Assembly (NCBI GenBank): GCA_020746875.1
Contig: JAGTJL010000005.1
Span: 1,426,001 to 1,490,000 of the forward strand
DNA from: Rhexocercosporidium sp. MPI-PUGE-AT-0058
Taxonomy: Eukaryota; Ascomycota; Leotiomycetes; Helotiales
Direction of reading: 5' to 3'
DNA: 64,000 nt
Shown here: in pieces, positions 11,707 through 24,019 of the stretch
How positions within the stretch are numbered: the first letter of the stretch is position 1
Layout: each line of letters starts with the position of its first letter
The notes under the pieces: model-generated
What the model saw: only the letters and a program-made list of their open reading frames with translations
The model's database searches: none
Told to the model about the DNA's origin: nothing
Made by a program: the position numbers and the translations under genes

Positions 11707-14700
11707 TCAAGAGAAGAAGTATTGACTATTCCTGAGCCTTGTAACATCAAAATCGCCCTGCAATAGTGTAAGTGTTTGTTTCAAAGAGTCTCAAGGGTCA
11801 ATAGAACATACCTTCTTAGGTACCGGGGGAAAGATTAATGGAAGCCATATCTGGGTATGGACCGCATATTTTGGCTTCTCCCCCGACATAGTTCTCTCAA
11901 ACGCAGTCCGTCCATCAACTTCCTCGCCCTCCCGGCAACTTTCCACATCGGGAGGGGCATCTTCCCCATCTTCAGCACTTGCAACCATGGTGTCGTCGCT
12001 CTCGTCAATCTCTTCGCTCTCCGCGAGTTCCTCAGTTGTGTCGACATTGTTCGCGGAACCGCGCACTTCACGTTTCGCCATATCTCCTAGACCGGTGTTC
12101 TTAAGATCAACACTAGCAGCGAGATCCTCATCAGCGGCGTGTGCTTGAAAAATGCTAGTAGGCGTCACAATGCTCTTTCCCTGTTCAACTTCTGCGGGAT
12201 CTGCAGAGCTCAAAAGTCGCATGCGCTTGCGTTCTAGCAGCAGTTCGTCGAGATATGGGGCTTTCCTGGACCGTGGCAATTTCGTTCGAGGCATGACTTT
12301 GCTGTCTCGCCATGCCTTGATTTTTTGGACCACGGGAGAATCGCTACGGATAGAAGCAACATGCATTGCACCTTGATATCGTGTAGTGAACTCGTCTCGC
12401 AGGCGACCTACGACATCTTCACTGTGAATTCTGATGAAAGCATCCCTCAGAACTGTATTCATCGTGTCGACCTCACTAGCATGTGTCCAAAAGGAGTCAT
12501 GAACGGCAGCAAATGACAGGCCAAGTTCGTCACACCGTAGTGCAGAGAGAAGCATGTGTGTAGCATCCAACGAATGAATAAAGTTTGGAGGGAATCCTTG
12601 CAATTGCTTCCGTTTGCTAATGGGGTCCGATCGATGAGGTTCCGAAAGACTCAGCCTTTGCATGTTCGTAATGATCGTCTTTGACTTTGAGTCCCGATAT
12701 GGTTGAACTACTGGCATGTGCAATGGCGTTGTCCATATGACACTCGACTTGAACTGAGTTAACTCCTCGATCGATGAAGGCTTGTAAGTGCTCCTCGGAG
12801 TCTCGGTGGACCGCGTTGTAAGTCTCGGCCATTCTGACTCTAGACGGCTCATCTGTTCCGGAGTCAAGCAAGTTGAGATTCTGGTTGCACAGTCCCCGAG
12901 CCAGTACTGAATATCGTGGGCGCCTTTGAACATACTTGAAAGCGCCGTGAAGATCTTGGTTGCAACATATTGGGCCAGGGTACCCGGATTTATGGCATCG
13001 GTATTTGGTAGATCTGGATACGCAGCCAACAATTGTCGTCTGACCTGGGCTTTAGCTCCAATGAATGTCACACCATATACGTTGGTCATAACCGTTTGTT
13101 TGACCACCTTCCGACCAATCTTATCTTTTAAGAGCAATCCTTTCTCGTCTCCATTGGCGGCGTCTTCAACAATACTTGCCTTGACCAGATCTGCCACAGC
13201 AGAGTAGACATCGGCAGGACGGTCACCTGGTTCAAGATTTACCTGTCGCGCTCCCCAGAGGTCTCCACCCAAGGCGGCGTAGTGCTGGAGTCCGTTGCAA
13301 GTTCCATCTTGGTGGACTGGGAGGCTCGAGACGAATTTCTTCGGATCGGGAGATTCGAGAGCATTTCTGAGTTCAATACAAGCAGCCAAAAATTGCCACG
13401 GATCCTCGGCATTGAGCCACCATCTGCTGCCCGTCAATGGAGTGGTTGCCGTTTCGTATATTTTCTCCATGTGTCTGGAAGCAAATGCTTCGCGCTCCGA
13501 GAGACTGGCCTTGTCAAAACCAAAAACATTTGCAACATGGATCTTGAGCCATCTCAAGCCACCTTCCCCGAGTTCCCTGCCTTCTCCGAACTTGAGAAGG
13601 CCGCGGCAATGATCTGCACCCATGTGGTTGAGATAAGGCGGGATGGGGTAGGCTCGTCCACGAAAGTCAATGTTATGCGGGAAATAGAACACTTCGTTTC
13701 GTAAGGCACGTGCGATTTCGAGTTGAAAGTTCTGGAAACATCGTTGCGAATGCAGCCCACTTCTAACATTCTCTACATTCTTGACTTCTCGTATCCAGCG
13801 ACGACGTTCCAGTGGATCTGATGATGCCTCAGGCTCAGGTGGAATTATCAAGTTCGGTGTTTCCGGAGGCATGTTGGCGATACCTTCCCCAGAATTCCAT
13901 GCTTCTAGCATAACGTCGAAGACAGGTTGGTTGATTCTCCACGGAGTCTTTCCGAGCACATCAAGTCCTTTGAAAGTTTGCTCCATGTCTCCTTGACCGA
14001 TAGCAGCTTCTGCGTAATGTCTTTGGTCCTTGTCTCCGTGCTTGATTCTCATCACTTTTGAAGGGTGGGCGAGAAAGCCTCCTTTGCTGAAATCTGTCCA
14101 AGGGTCGGGTTCAACAAGCATTGGAAGATGCTTTGCGAGAAGAGAATGAACTGGTTCACGCTTCAACTGGGCCACAAGTGACTTGTTCGCAATAATGACA
14201 CCAAGCTTCTTGCCCATTTTGTATTGATGCGAATGCGAAAGAGCTGGCTGCATTTGCGTAACGGTCTCCCCCGTTTCCGGATGTGTCAAAGTTACTGGGA
14301 CTTTGGCAACTTGAATCAGAGCAGACATCAGAAATGCTCCCACCTTGGCTTTAATGGACAAGGGCCATCCTCGTTCTAAAAGTGCTGCAGATGTATCGTC
14401 TAGATCTAGTGGGGCAATCCCAGAAGCATCTTTAGATGCTGCCGAATGAAAGCGGGCGGCTCGTCGATAGCTCTTCAAATCTGGTCGGTTTTTGCTGTGT
14501 GGCCATATCTGCTTCTTGCTCTCTTTCTGCAAAGCATCAAAATTGCTCTCATCTTCAACACTCCGAGAGATCGCCATGATAGCACTAGACAGTGCTAAGC
14601 CCTTGTCCGCTCCCAAAGAACCCAGCGTACTCATCGATGACAAAATGGTGACGGCAGCCAATTTTTCTGGCCGCAACAGGCGCAGAAATGGTCCATAGTT

Positions 14701-16080
14701 GACACGATCCAGGTCTTCCTTTGACATCTTGGCCGCCTCTTCGGCTGCGTTGACCTTCTCGATCTCGATTTTTAAATACTCCGTTAGGGCCTCCTGCCAC
14801 TTCCACATTCGTGCTCCCAACGACTTCGTCTGTAGTGAAGTGTTGAGACCCATCTTATTTAGATGTGTGCTTTCGTCCCTCCACCGATCGATGGCGGATG
14901 TGACTGCGTCTTCCTCAAGTCTGGTTTGAATGTTTCGTCTCGTCTGGGCCGTTGCTGAAGAGAGGTCGATTCCCTCACCGGGGAGTGTTGAAAATAATGA
15001 AAGGGATTTCTTCAAGGATTTTAGTCCCAAGCCCTTTTGTCCTGTAGGCCGTACACTTGGTACTGGAAAATGCGATTCGACTTGATCCAGGGAAGATGTT
15101 TCCACTTCGATATCGTCAAACTCGTCTACGTCCTCCTGCACTTCTACCATAAGGTTGTACTTTGGATAGATGTGGTTGATTTGGTTGATCTCTTGGGCAG
15201 TCAACACTTCCGCGTCCCATAATTGCGCAGCCGAGTCCTCATCCAGCATGTCCATATATCGCCGTACGAGTCGATCTCGATTGGTGGCAGGTGCTTGAAG
15301 CGACGCCTTGATCATATATGCGACCGTGTCCGTATTCTGTGGAATACCGGGCAATCTGATCTGAAGTTCGAACCACTTGTGAAGGTCGCGCATAGAAGAT
15401 GCGCGGGGATTCTCCATAACGTCCTCGACAGCAGCTCGTAGGTATTGATTATGGAGGGCGAGTAAATCATCAGCGCCAATTCCTTTGATCTTAGCTATCC
15501 GCTGGAGGATCACACCAGCACGTTCGATTCTGCCAACTTGCAGACATGCTGTGAAAACCGATCGAATCTCCGTTAAGTCGCCGATAATCCCCTTGTTGTT
15601 GTGTGAATATCTCGTCGGCGGTACTGCCATAGATCCTCCAAGTCGCAACGGCTGAGGGGGCTGAAAGGGTTCGAGACCCGTCAGTCCATTGCCACCAGCA
15701 AAGCTATATCCATGCCTCGAATGGCCGGGCGGTGGCATTGTCCCCATCCCTTCGAAAGGTATGTCATCCATTGGCAAGTATCCGGTTGCTGTGGCCAGCG
15801 TCCGTCGAGCTGGGCGACTGGAAGCATCTTGGGAATTTCTCCTCGTTCTCGGCCCCCCTATTTGAGATCCAGCATCTGCAACAAACCACCGCCTGTTCCT
15901 TTGTGAGGCATTATTATATGTTGGGCAAAGCCATGGGAGATATAGCTGGTCGTTGGAGGTTGGAGTTCGAAGAGCTTCAGGACGAGCTTTCCGGCGTGCA
16001 GCTCGAACAAGCATCGTGGGGTATGAGCTGGCCAAAATGAAACAGTAATAGGCTGAAGGCGCGCGAGGAACTACAAACAA
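11707..16080 (-). CDS. RPO41: Mitochondrial DNA-directed RNA polymerase Rpo41
   Basis: Single-subunit T7-like polymerase that transcribes mitochondrial DNA and primes its replication. Exons 16080-11812 and 11757-11707, joined in phase, give 1439 aa. The second exon (17 codons including stop) encodes the conserved C-terminus GDFDVTRLRNSQYFFS, which would be missed if the single long frame to 11791 were used. Visible family motifs: NIDFRGRAYPIPPYLNHMG, HQDGTCNGLQHYAALGGD, the finger-region KQTVMTNVYGVTFIGAK with catalytic Lys and Tyr, and SLDATHMLLSALRC ... FAAVHDSFWTHA with the catalytic HDSFW Asp. The N-terminal extension has PPR-like helical sequence. Translation may begin at the second Met (16014), where MLVRAARRKARPEALRTP is a good mitochondrial presequence; the first 22 residues are then 5' leader. 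It is divergent from ATP25. Confidence 0.95.
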
Positions 16081-16435
16081 GAAATTAAATAAATTGGGAG
16101 AGAAGGAGGTGTTGGTACAAGGCCATTCGGTTGCCTGTCGCGTAGGCTTGATGCAGATGCAGATATCTCCAATTGACTTGAGATAGGAGGTGAGTTGAAG
16201 TGAGGCAACAAAAATTTGGCCCTACCAAACACACTAAGTCCATTACTCGCGGGCTGGTTGGCTGGCTGCACCCGGACCCCCTGCCCTTATCATGCAGCTT
16301 CGGCCGGTCTCCGTAGAAATTTCTGGGACGACAGGACAACCAACAAGTAGGAGGATGAGGACAACAACGACAATGATGACGACGACGGGATGAAGACATA
16401 GGTGGCACTTGATCTCCTTTTCACACGACAAGAAG
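16081..16435. promoter_or_regulatory. Shared divergent promoter of RPO41 and ATP25
   Basis: About 355-420 bp separate the starts of two divergently transcribed nuclear genes for mitochondrial gene expression. No TATA box is obvious. The strand that reads toward ATP25 carries a run of GAC/ATG/ACG trinucleotides (16350-16395). Joint control is inferred from geometry and function only. Confidence 0.5.
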
Positions 16436-18640
16436 ATGGTTGTCAGCAGAACGTTACGTGCTACTGCATGTGCCAGCTGTCGATGGTCAATTCTTCGGAG
16501 CTTTACTGCACTTGCGGGCCCTTCAGTTCGAACACCTCAACTCTCTGTTCGAGCCTCACGATGCAGTCGTCCGAATCAACAGCCTGGGTCGTCGTGGCGC
16601 CTCTTCTCCGATGATAAGCAGCTCGAAACTATCAGCGAGAAAAAGCTCGGGGAGGAGAGTGTGCTCGCAGAAGAATCTTTGCCTGAGAAATCTGAAGAGC
16701 TCAGGGGAGCAACCGAGGAGAAAGAAGCAGTGGAAGGAGCAGAAGTGACCGCTGTTCCATGGTACTTGCAGGTCGAATCTCCTCACAGGGCGCCAAAACC
16801 ACTATCAGAACGCCAGAGTCTGCCAGATCTCCCGGAATCGCCTCCTCCCATACTTCAACCCTTGCTGCAACAGATCTCAATCGACCTTGGTCTCGATGAT
16901 CTTTCCTTACTGGATCTCCGAAAGCTAGATCCTCCCCCGGCATTAGGAGCAAACCTTTTGATGGTTCTGGGTACTGCTCGTAGTGAGAAGCACTTACACG
17001 TGTCTGCAGACCGACTTTGTCGGTGGCTGAGAAGTACTTACAAGCTTAGGCCGGATGCTGATGGTCTATTGGGACGAAATGAGTTGAAGTTAAAGCTCAA
17101 AAGAAAAGCGAAAAGGGCAAAGCTTATGGGGAGCGCAAATGACGAGACTGGGGACGATGGAGTCAGGACTGGTTGGGTCTGTGTCGACATTGGTGTTGTT
17201 GATGGAGGGGAGGCAGTCGCAGACAGTCATCGCCAGGACAACTTCGTTGGGTTCGGGCGAAGAACGGACGGAGTTCGAATTGTTGTACAAATGCTCACAG
17301 AGGAGAAGAGGGAAGAGATTGAGTTGGAGAAATTATGGAGCGGTATACTCAAGCGAGGGGGTGAGCTCGAAAATGATCCTTCTGAAACCATGCCTCAAGT
17401 AACAGCGAGTCAATCTGCCTTGCCTAAACCAACCGAACGGACAAGTCTCGCAGCAATGTTGGGGCGTGGACAGACGCGAGAATTTCACACGGCAACACGT
17501 CGCATGTCATCTACTGCTTCATCCGAGGACTTCGATTTCGACAACCAGGCTATGGAAGATTTATTGATGAGAGACATTGTCGTTGGTGCGTATGATCATG
17601 CGGTGGAAACTTTACGCCAATACATACCATACACCCCATCTTTGCAACAAGGCAAATGGAAAATGTTCCTTTTGAAGTTTCTGAGGTCGTATCTCGAAAG
17701 AGTGCCCCGAGAACGAGCAATTGAGGAGTTAGGTGTCCTTGATTCTGGCTTCACATCAACTCCCTACATGACCTGCTTCAATGAGCTCTTGTCTTCAATT
17801 CCCTCAGAAGCTGAGGCCGAGATCAGAATTTGGCTGGCCTGCTTCGCTCGAGACCTTGGGCATGATAAGTATTCACCAAGCAAGCTGTTTGCGCTTTTCC
17901 AGGAACTACAGGTCTCAGGCATCAAGGTGTCTCAGATGTCATACATGCGGCTTCTCAAAGGGATACTTAGTCCTGACAACGGAGGAAGTCACCACGGCCC
18001 TCCACGAGCATCCGCTGGAATGGCCATGAAAATATTGCGAGCTATGCACGATCAAGGATTTGAGATTCTTAGCGAAGATCTTTTGGTCAATATTCAGGAG
18101 GTCACGGGCCCTCACCAACCTGCCGAGAACCCACCCCAAAGCTCGATATACACCGATCCAAGCGATACCTTCTATCTCCCCAGCTTGCCAATGTCGTCCA
18201 TACAAGCCCGACTTCACCCCCTCATAATGTCACTCGAGCTACCTCTGTTCAAAGATGTCTCTCGTATGAGGTTGATGGATACGTACGCTAGACTTGGCCA
18301 CTGGAAGGAATTCTTCGAGATTTTTAGAATGGCGCCAAACAAGGGCAAGCCACAGTCAGCAAATGTCTATGCATTCATGTTTGGTTCTGTAGCACAGACG
18401 GGCTATCAGAAATCATGCAAAGCTGTGCTACGCGCATTCATACCAGAACTCGAATTGGAATCCCCGGCAATTGAACTCGATGGGGATGTGGGAGAAGCTA
18501 TAAGAGCATGCTTACGGATTGCAGACCCTTTCGTTGAACAACATGCTACCGACCCACCAGAAATTAATAGCGAATGGTTAGCTTTGTGGAAGCGGCTTGA
18601 ATCGAGCGGTGGTCAGAAAACCCCGTTTCTGTATGGATAG
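16436..18640 (+). CDS. ATP25: Mitochondrial ATP25 (RsfS-like domain plus Oli1 mRNA stabilising domain)
   Basis: Intronless, 734 aa from ATG 16436; an in-frame ATG nine codons upstream (16409) is less likely because MVVSRTLRATACASCRW starts a better mitochondrial presequence. Residues about 125-310 match the RsfS/Iojap-like half of Atp25, with LGLDDLSLLDLRKLDPPP, NLLMVLGTARSEKHLHVSAD and, further on, VDIGVVDGG and FGRRTDGVRIVVQ. The C-terminal half (about 340-734) is helical and corresponds to the M-domain. In yeast this half is cleaved off, stabilises the ATP9/OLI1 mRNA and supports Atp9 ring assembly. The segment between the halves carries a likely internal presequence-like stretch (TREFHTATRRMSSTASS). 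The divergent neighbour RPO41 makes the transcripts on which Atp25 acts. Confidence 0.9.
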   Translation: MVVSRTLRATACASCRWSILRSFTALAGPSVRTPQLSVRASRCSRPNQQPGSSWRLFSDDKQLETISEKKLGEESVLAEESLPEKSEELRGATEEKEAVEGAEVTAVPWYLQVESPHRAPKPLSERQSLPDLPESPPPILQPLLQQISIDLGLDDLSLLDLRKLDPPPALGANLLMVLGTARSEKHLHVSADRLCRWLRSTYKLRPDADGLLGRNELKLKLKRKAKRAKLMGSANDETGDDGVRTGWVCVDIGVVDGGEAVADSHRQDNFVGFGRRTDGVRIVVQMLTEEKREEIELEKLWSGILKRGGELENDPSETMPQVTASQSALPKPTERTSLAAMLGRGQTREFHTATRRMSSTASSEDFDFDNQAMEDLLMRDIVVGAYDHAVETLRQYIPYTPSLQQGKWKMFLLKFLRSYLERVPRERAIEELGVLDSGFTSTPYMTCFNELLSSIPSEAEAEIRIWLACFARDLGHDKYSPSKLFALFQELQVSGIKVSQMSYMRLLKGILSPDNGGSHHGPPRASAGMAMKILRAMHDQGFEILSEDLLVNIQEVTGPHQPAENPPQSSIYTDPSDTFYLPSLPMSSIQARLHPLIMSLELPLFKDVSRMRLMDTYARLGHWKEFFEIFRMAPNKGKPQSANVYAFMFGSVAQTGYQKSCKAVLRAFIPELELESPAIELDGDVGEAIRACLRIADPFVEQHATDPPEINSEWLALWKRLESSGGQKTPFLYG

Positions 18641-19060
18641 AATTGTAACATAGTGTAAATCTGGGGTATAGAAGAGACCGCTGTGTAACCAACTATGATG
18701 TACAAATACTTCAAAATCCCATTACTTGTCGCACATACAGATCGTCTTTGGTATTTCTTTAGTCTATCAACTTTGAACGACGTTTTGTCCACAGGTGTCT
18801 ACCATTTGGGGGGATGTGAAACATGTCTAATAATTGGTTGGTGACAAGGCGCGGTCTTCGGAAAGGCTGCACTTGTCACGATCCACCTGACAACAACACC
18901 CAACCAAAACATCCCGTCCCACGTCTCCAGCCCTCGTTTCATCCCAACTCTTGTTTATATAATTCAGCCTCCTGGCAATACAAAATACAAAACAACAATC
19001 ATCCCCCCAACCCACCCATCATAATCTTATACCATACCTCCTACTACCACATTCCTCAAA
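18641..19060 (+). promoter_or_regulatory. Intergenic region with TATA promoter of the nuclease gene
   Basis: A TATATAAT box at 18956-18963 lies about 100 bp upstream of the ATG at 19061. It is followed by an ACAA/CAACAATC-rich leader ending CCTCAAA just before the ATG. The upstream part is the ATP25 3' region. A nominal ORF at 18823-19212 is an artefact of this leader. Confidence 0.6.
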
Positions 19061-20099
19061 ATGAAAGTCGCATTCCTCACTCCACTCGTCGTACTTTCCT
19101 CTATCCCCAGCACCCTCGCTTGGGGCACTCTAGGTCACACGACAGTCGCCTACGTCGCCTCAAACTTCGTGCAAGCCGAGACTCGAGACTTCTTCCAAAA
19201 CATCCTGCATAATACCTCGGACGCTTATCTGGCTGGTATCGCCACCTGGGCTGACTCGTTCCGCTACACGGCAGCAGGAAGGTTCTCTGGCCCCTTCCAT
19301 TTCATTGATGCGGAGGACAGTCCACCTTCTAGCTGTGGCGTGAAGTATGCGAGGGATTGTGGTGAGCAGGGCTGTGTGGTTGGGGCTATCCAGAATTATG
19401 TGAGTTTGGTGGTGGGTAGATGAAAGGGTGAGGTGGCTAACGGGATATTAGACAAGACAGCTGTTGAATCCGGATTTGAATGGAGGGCTTAGGAATATGG
19501 CTGCTAAGGTAAGTACTCGTGATCTAACCAGATTTACCATGTGTTGACATTGTGACTAGTTTGTTGTCCATGTAAGTGCTGGGGATTTTGCTTGGAGCTG
19601 ACGGCCAACTAACAAAAGTGCTTAGCTTCTTGGTGATATCCACCAGCCCCTCCACGTCGAGAACCTAGAAAAGGGCGGAAACGGAATCCAAGTGCTCTTC
19701 AACGGAGCCCACGTAAATCTACACCATGTATGGGATACCAGCATCGCCGAAAAGCTAGTCGGTGGCTACGGTCTTCCTCTCGCCGAAGAATGGGCCAAGA
19801 ACCTCTCACTCGCCATCACAGAGAACGAGTACAAGTCGCTGGCTTCATCATGGTTAGATGGAATTGACTTGGCTGATCCAGTAACGACTTCTTTGGGCTG
19901 GGCAGAGGAGACGAATAAGTTCGTTTGTACTGCAGTCCTACCGGCTGGTGCTGAGGGTGTAAAGGGTATGGAGTTGAATGGTACCTATTATGAGAATGCG
20001 GCCCCAATTGTTAAGATGCAAGTTGCGAAGGCGGGTTATAGGCTTGCGAAGTGGTTGGATCTTATTGTGCAAGGCCAGGTTAAGAATCCGGAGCTTTGA
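19061..20099 (+). CDS. Secreted S1/P1-type zinc nuclease
   Basis: Extracellular single-strand nuclease/3'-nucleotidase, probably for phosphate or nucleoside scavenging. Exons 19061-19399, 19452-19508, 19560-19571 and 19626-20099 give 293 aa in frame. Signal peptide ends STLA, so the mature protein begins with Trp, as required because the N-terminal Trp binds zinc. The trinuclear zinc ligands of the family can all be seen: W and H in WGTLGH, D in IATWADSFR, H in GPFHFIDAED, H and D in VVHLLGDIHQPLH, and H..D in NLHHVWDTSI. Cysteines SSCGVKYARDCGEQGC match the disulphide region. Exon 3 is only 12 nt and encodes FVVH, which carries a zinc-ligand His, so skipping it would inactivate the enzyme. 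Confidence 0.93.
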
Positions 20100-21022
20100 G
20101 AGGCGTGGGGGAAGTTTTATAAATATCTTGATTGTGGAATAGAAGCACAACGCACTCAATGAATGGAAAAGAGGTGTTTTAATGTGATTTGTCTACGACC
20201 TTTGTTCGAGCCAATACCAATAGACAGATGATTGTTTTTGAATTCTTCTATTCAAGGAGCGATTAAAAGAGACCCAAAGTTTGGGAAACAATCTCGAGTT
20301 AACTTATTATATCCTCATTGTTGCTGCTTCTTATCGATAAGAGAACCGAACGATATCGGAGGAAAAGATGTTAACCGATTATGTCCCTTAGTGCCACTGT
20401 CTTGGCACTGAATGGAAAGTTTCTTGTAACTAACAACAACACCCTCCCAGCAGGGACATGATTCAGACGAAAAGGATTGAAAACAACCCTACTATACCCA
20501 TAAACACAGCTCATTATTAAAAAAACGACGAGCACCCTGTCCATACGGCGGCTGGCCAGGTCAAGAGTCCACTTTTATTCGAAGATACAGGCATTTATTG
20601 CACCATTCGCAACTGCGATGCATGCAGCCGAACTTGGCTCTCTCCTAAGTCGACGGAACTTTTCTAATCCTGTCTTCAGTCTCTTCTTTCTCAACCCTTG
20701 CAGTGCGTATATCTTCTTGTTACATCAATTGACCAACGAGAAGCGCTGTTAGGCGACGACTGGGATTTGTAAGGCTTGAGACGGCGAGAGGCAACGCAAG
20801 TTTGCATCCTGCAATTCGATTTACTCAGACTGCTCTCACCTCATCAGTCAGTGGCTACTAGCACATCTATATGGGGCTCACACTTTGACTACGGATGACT
20901 CAATCGTACTCAGTCTAATGACACATTTCGGACTTTCGATTATCTAGCTGCGTGTCTGGTTACCTTGTGTAATTAAACCACACATTTAGTTCCTGACCCC
21001 ACTCTTCACACTCAGCTCAAGC
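20100..21022. other. Intergenic region upstream of MFS transporter
   Basis: No gene is seen. It holds the nuclease 3' end and the transporter promoter or leader. An imperfect palindrome GTGCCACTGTCTTGGCAC lies at about 20392-20409. The region is AT-rich around 20210-20330. Confidence 0.45.
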
Positions 21023-23021
21023 ATGGCGGGGAATGGGATCTATGGAGAGAGCTCAATGAGCCAACAGAATGGAGTCAACGAACGAACATCGCTTCTTCCC
21101 CGGGACGATCTACGAGACTCTCATCATGGAACCATTTCGTCGGACGAAACACTACGACATGAGGAAGCCTACGCGGAAGACATCGACCCGAACGAATTCG
21201 ACAACCTTCTCTCCAGGTCCCAGTCAATCACAAGCGGTCTAGGAATCGAGCCAGAATCCCAAGAAACTGCTATGCTTCGAGGACCCCGACGATACAGCAC
21301 AGTACAAGGAGGATCACGAGCACCAAGCCATTCCAGCACTTTACGACGAAAAAAGTCACACGCGAGCAGTCTTGGTAGCGCTCAGGAAGCCATTCGAGAG
21401 GCAGAAGAAGCAGAATACGAAGGACCGAAATCTCCATTCCTCGCTGGCGTTAGTGTCTCGACCTTCTGGCTCATCTTTGGCGGAATCCTGACCGCTCAAT
21501 TCGTCGCCTGCTTCGATTCGACAATCATGGTTTCGTCTCACCCGGTCATCACATCTTACTTCCATAGCTCGAATAGTGCTTCTTGGTTATCGACTGCTTT
21601 TCTCTTAACATCGACGAGTTTCCAGCCGCTGTTTGGACGCTTGTCCGATACGATTGGTAGGAAATCGCCGTATATATTTAGCATGGGTTTGTTCTTGCTT
21701 GCTACGATATGGTGTGCGCTTGCGCAGAGTATGACGAGCTTCATCCTTGCGAGGGCTGTTTGTGGATTGGGGGCTGGCGGGATGCTGTCTATGGGTGCCA
21801 TTATCACCAGTGACTTGGTCCCTATTGAGATCCGTGGAGCATATCAATCGTATATGAACATCGTGTATGGTGCTGGCTCAGCACTGGGTGCTGCTCTTGG
21901 TGGAGCCATTGCAGACAGCTTGGGGTGGCGGTGGGAGTTTGGTATACAAGTACCCCTCCTTGTAGTAGGATTATGCATCGCATACACCACTGTCCCCAGA
22001 AAGCTTGGATTGGCCGAAGGAGCAGAGAAGAGGACTGTTTGGCAAGCCATGAAAGTCTTCGACTACCAGGGTTCGATTCTCCTAACGACCTCCATCACAT
22101 TCCTCATCCTCGGGATCAACTTAGGCGGCAATATTTATCCATGGTCACATCCATTCGTGATAACTTCATTGGCAATTTTTGTCATCTGCTTTCCCGCGTT
22201 CATTTGGATCGAATCCCGAGTCGCGCTTCCGATCATGCCTCTGGACTTGCTGACAAAGTACCCTCGCGCTGGGCTTATATTATCAAACTTCATCGGCGCA
22301 ATTATCATGAATGCAGTCATGTTCAACATTCCTCTCTTTTTCCAGGCAGTCTTACTGGAAAGTGCGACAAGCTCCGGCCTTAGACTCATTGTCCCCTCTC
22401 TCGCTTCCTCGTCAATCGGTACCGCCACAGGTTTTCTCATCACATACACCAAACGTCTGAAGATCTGGCTGATACTGGGTGTGATTTTCTTCATGGTCGG
22501 AACGGTACAATTGTCGTTCATGTATAGAGGCTTGCCAGACTCGGCATACCTGCTCTTCCTCGTTCCACAGAGCATAGGCCAAGGCTTCGTGTTCCCAGCG
22601 ACGTTCATGGCCGTCCTTGTTGTGTCCAAGCAAGCGGATCAAGCAGTCGTGACCAGCACTTTGATACTCTGGAGATCTATGGGCTCAGTGTTAGGTGTGG
22701 CGACGAGTAGTTTCGTCCTCCAGAACGCACTGTTAATCTACCTTGAGCAGCTAGTCATCGGCCCTGATAAAGAAGAGGTATGACCTATCCCAATTCATGT
22801 TGCTTCTGTTCCAAGAAATTGACGCCTTCTCCCAGGTCATTCAAAAAGTCCGCAAATCAGTCCGAGCAATCGCCAATCTGGAGCCGATGTACCGCGAGCA
22901 GGTCATAGACGCATATGCAGCGTCCTTAAGAGCTACTTTCGTCATGTCAGCTGTGCTGTCTCTGGTAGCGTTCTGCATGATCGTTCCTCTCAAACTTCCT
23001 AGACTGGGTCAAAGAAAGTAA
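21023..23021 (+). CDS. MFS transporter, DHA2/Vba-like, probably vacuolar
   Basis: Exons 21023-22777 and 22836-23021 give 646 aa. The N-terminal 135 residues are hydrophilic and acidic, with an acidic dileucine signal ERTSLL near residue 23 (the [DE]xxxL[LI] vacuolar sorting type found in Vba/Fnx1 proteins). The membrane part begins with FWLIFGGILTAQFVACFDST. The family antiporter signatures are present: motif A GRLSDTIGRKSPY between helices 2 and 3, and motif C-like GAGSALGAALGGAIADSLGW in helix 5. Fourteen hydrophobic segments are consistent with DHA2. Substrate is unknown; basic amino acid import into vacuoles or drug efflux are the likely roles. The last exon holds the final helix (VMSAVLSLVAFCMIVPL). 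Confidence 0.85.
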
Positions 23022-24019
23022 TTAATGACTGGAACTAGAGATGAATTGTATAGTACGGTCGGATTGCATATGAAATTGTTACGCGTTGGATTTGTGACGG
23101 CCTTGCAGAGAATTAATTTGCATCTGGGTGGTGTTTTGTATTTTAGCCTTTGGTTGAAAAGCACATTGGTAGTTATTATCCATCCTAGTTCGACGAAGCT
23201 TAGCTCCCTCCGTGTTCAGAGTACCGTCATTCCTCGATTTTTACCAGAGAAAAGGTTCCCAGTCTTTCTCGTCGCTGCCTAACGCTGGTCTGGTCTTAGC
23301 AAGCTCTGAGTATCGGTCATGAAATGAGAAGAGTTTCGAACGTTGCCAAAGTTCCGAGAGTCAACAGCAAGGTAGAGAACAGAGGTAAGAGATAGTGGTT
23401 GTTGAGAATTCCGCTTGCGAATGTTAATTTAATGAAAGCTCAGAAAAGACTGTAGCAACTGAGGAAATGAAGCGACATACGGAAGAGTATCACCACGTAA
23501 ATTTTCTCTTCATGACTGATCCTCGTCTATCTAGATGTCAAATGAGTGTCAAGGAATCTTTGCGGTAATGGAAGGTAGTTAGGTACCTAGGTGACAGCAT
23601 CTTCTGTCTCCTTTGGAAAGCACGCTTGCATGCTAAACGGATCCTTCTACGTCTGTTCAGCAAACACTTATAAGACGAGCGTCCTCCCTAGGAATCTTTC
23701 TCCGACAGACATCAACACCCATATTCATCAACTCATCACCACCCCACACAAATTTTCTTCTATCGACCCTGCGCAGCAGCAATGTCAAAAATCAATCATC
23801 CACCAATGTGTCTCTTGACCACAAGCAATCAAAATCCTCGAATAAGCGGTCCTCCCGGCAACCCTCAAATTGGAGTTTCGCCCCCTCAATTGACTTCAGT
23901 CTGTATTGACATTCATCTACCTCTAACGGGGGTGTGGGGCACCAGGCCATTCAAGCTTGCGACGATATGTATCTTTTCAACTCCAAAGCTGAGATGTATT
24001 TCACCTCAAAGCATCTTCG
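23022..24019. other. Intergenic, no supported gene
   Basis: This is the downstream region of the MFS gene. Small ORFs at 23025, 23591 and 23782 have no start context, signal or conserved look. The stretch from 23690 to 23785 resembles a fungal 5' leader (pyrimidine- and ACA-rich) and may once have led the decayed gene that follows. Confidence 0.4.

Noticed and set aside
20392..20409. Palindrome GTGCCACTGTCTTGGCAC as an operator
   Set aside because: Single occurrence and no known matching factor; may be chance.
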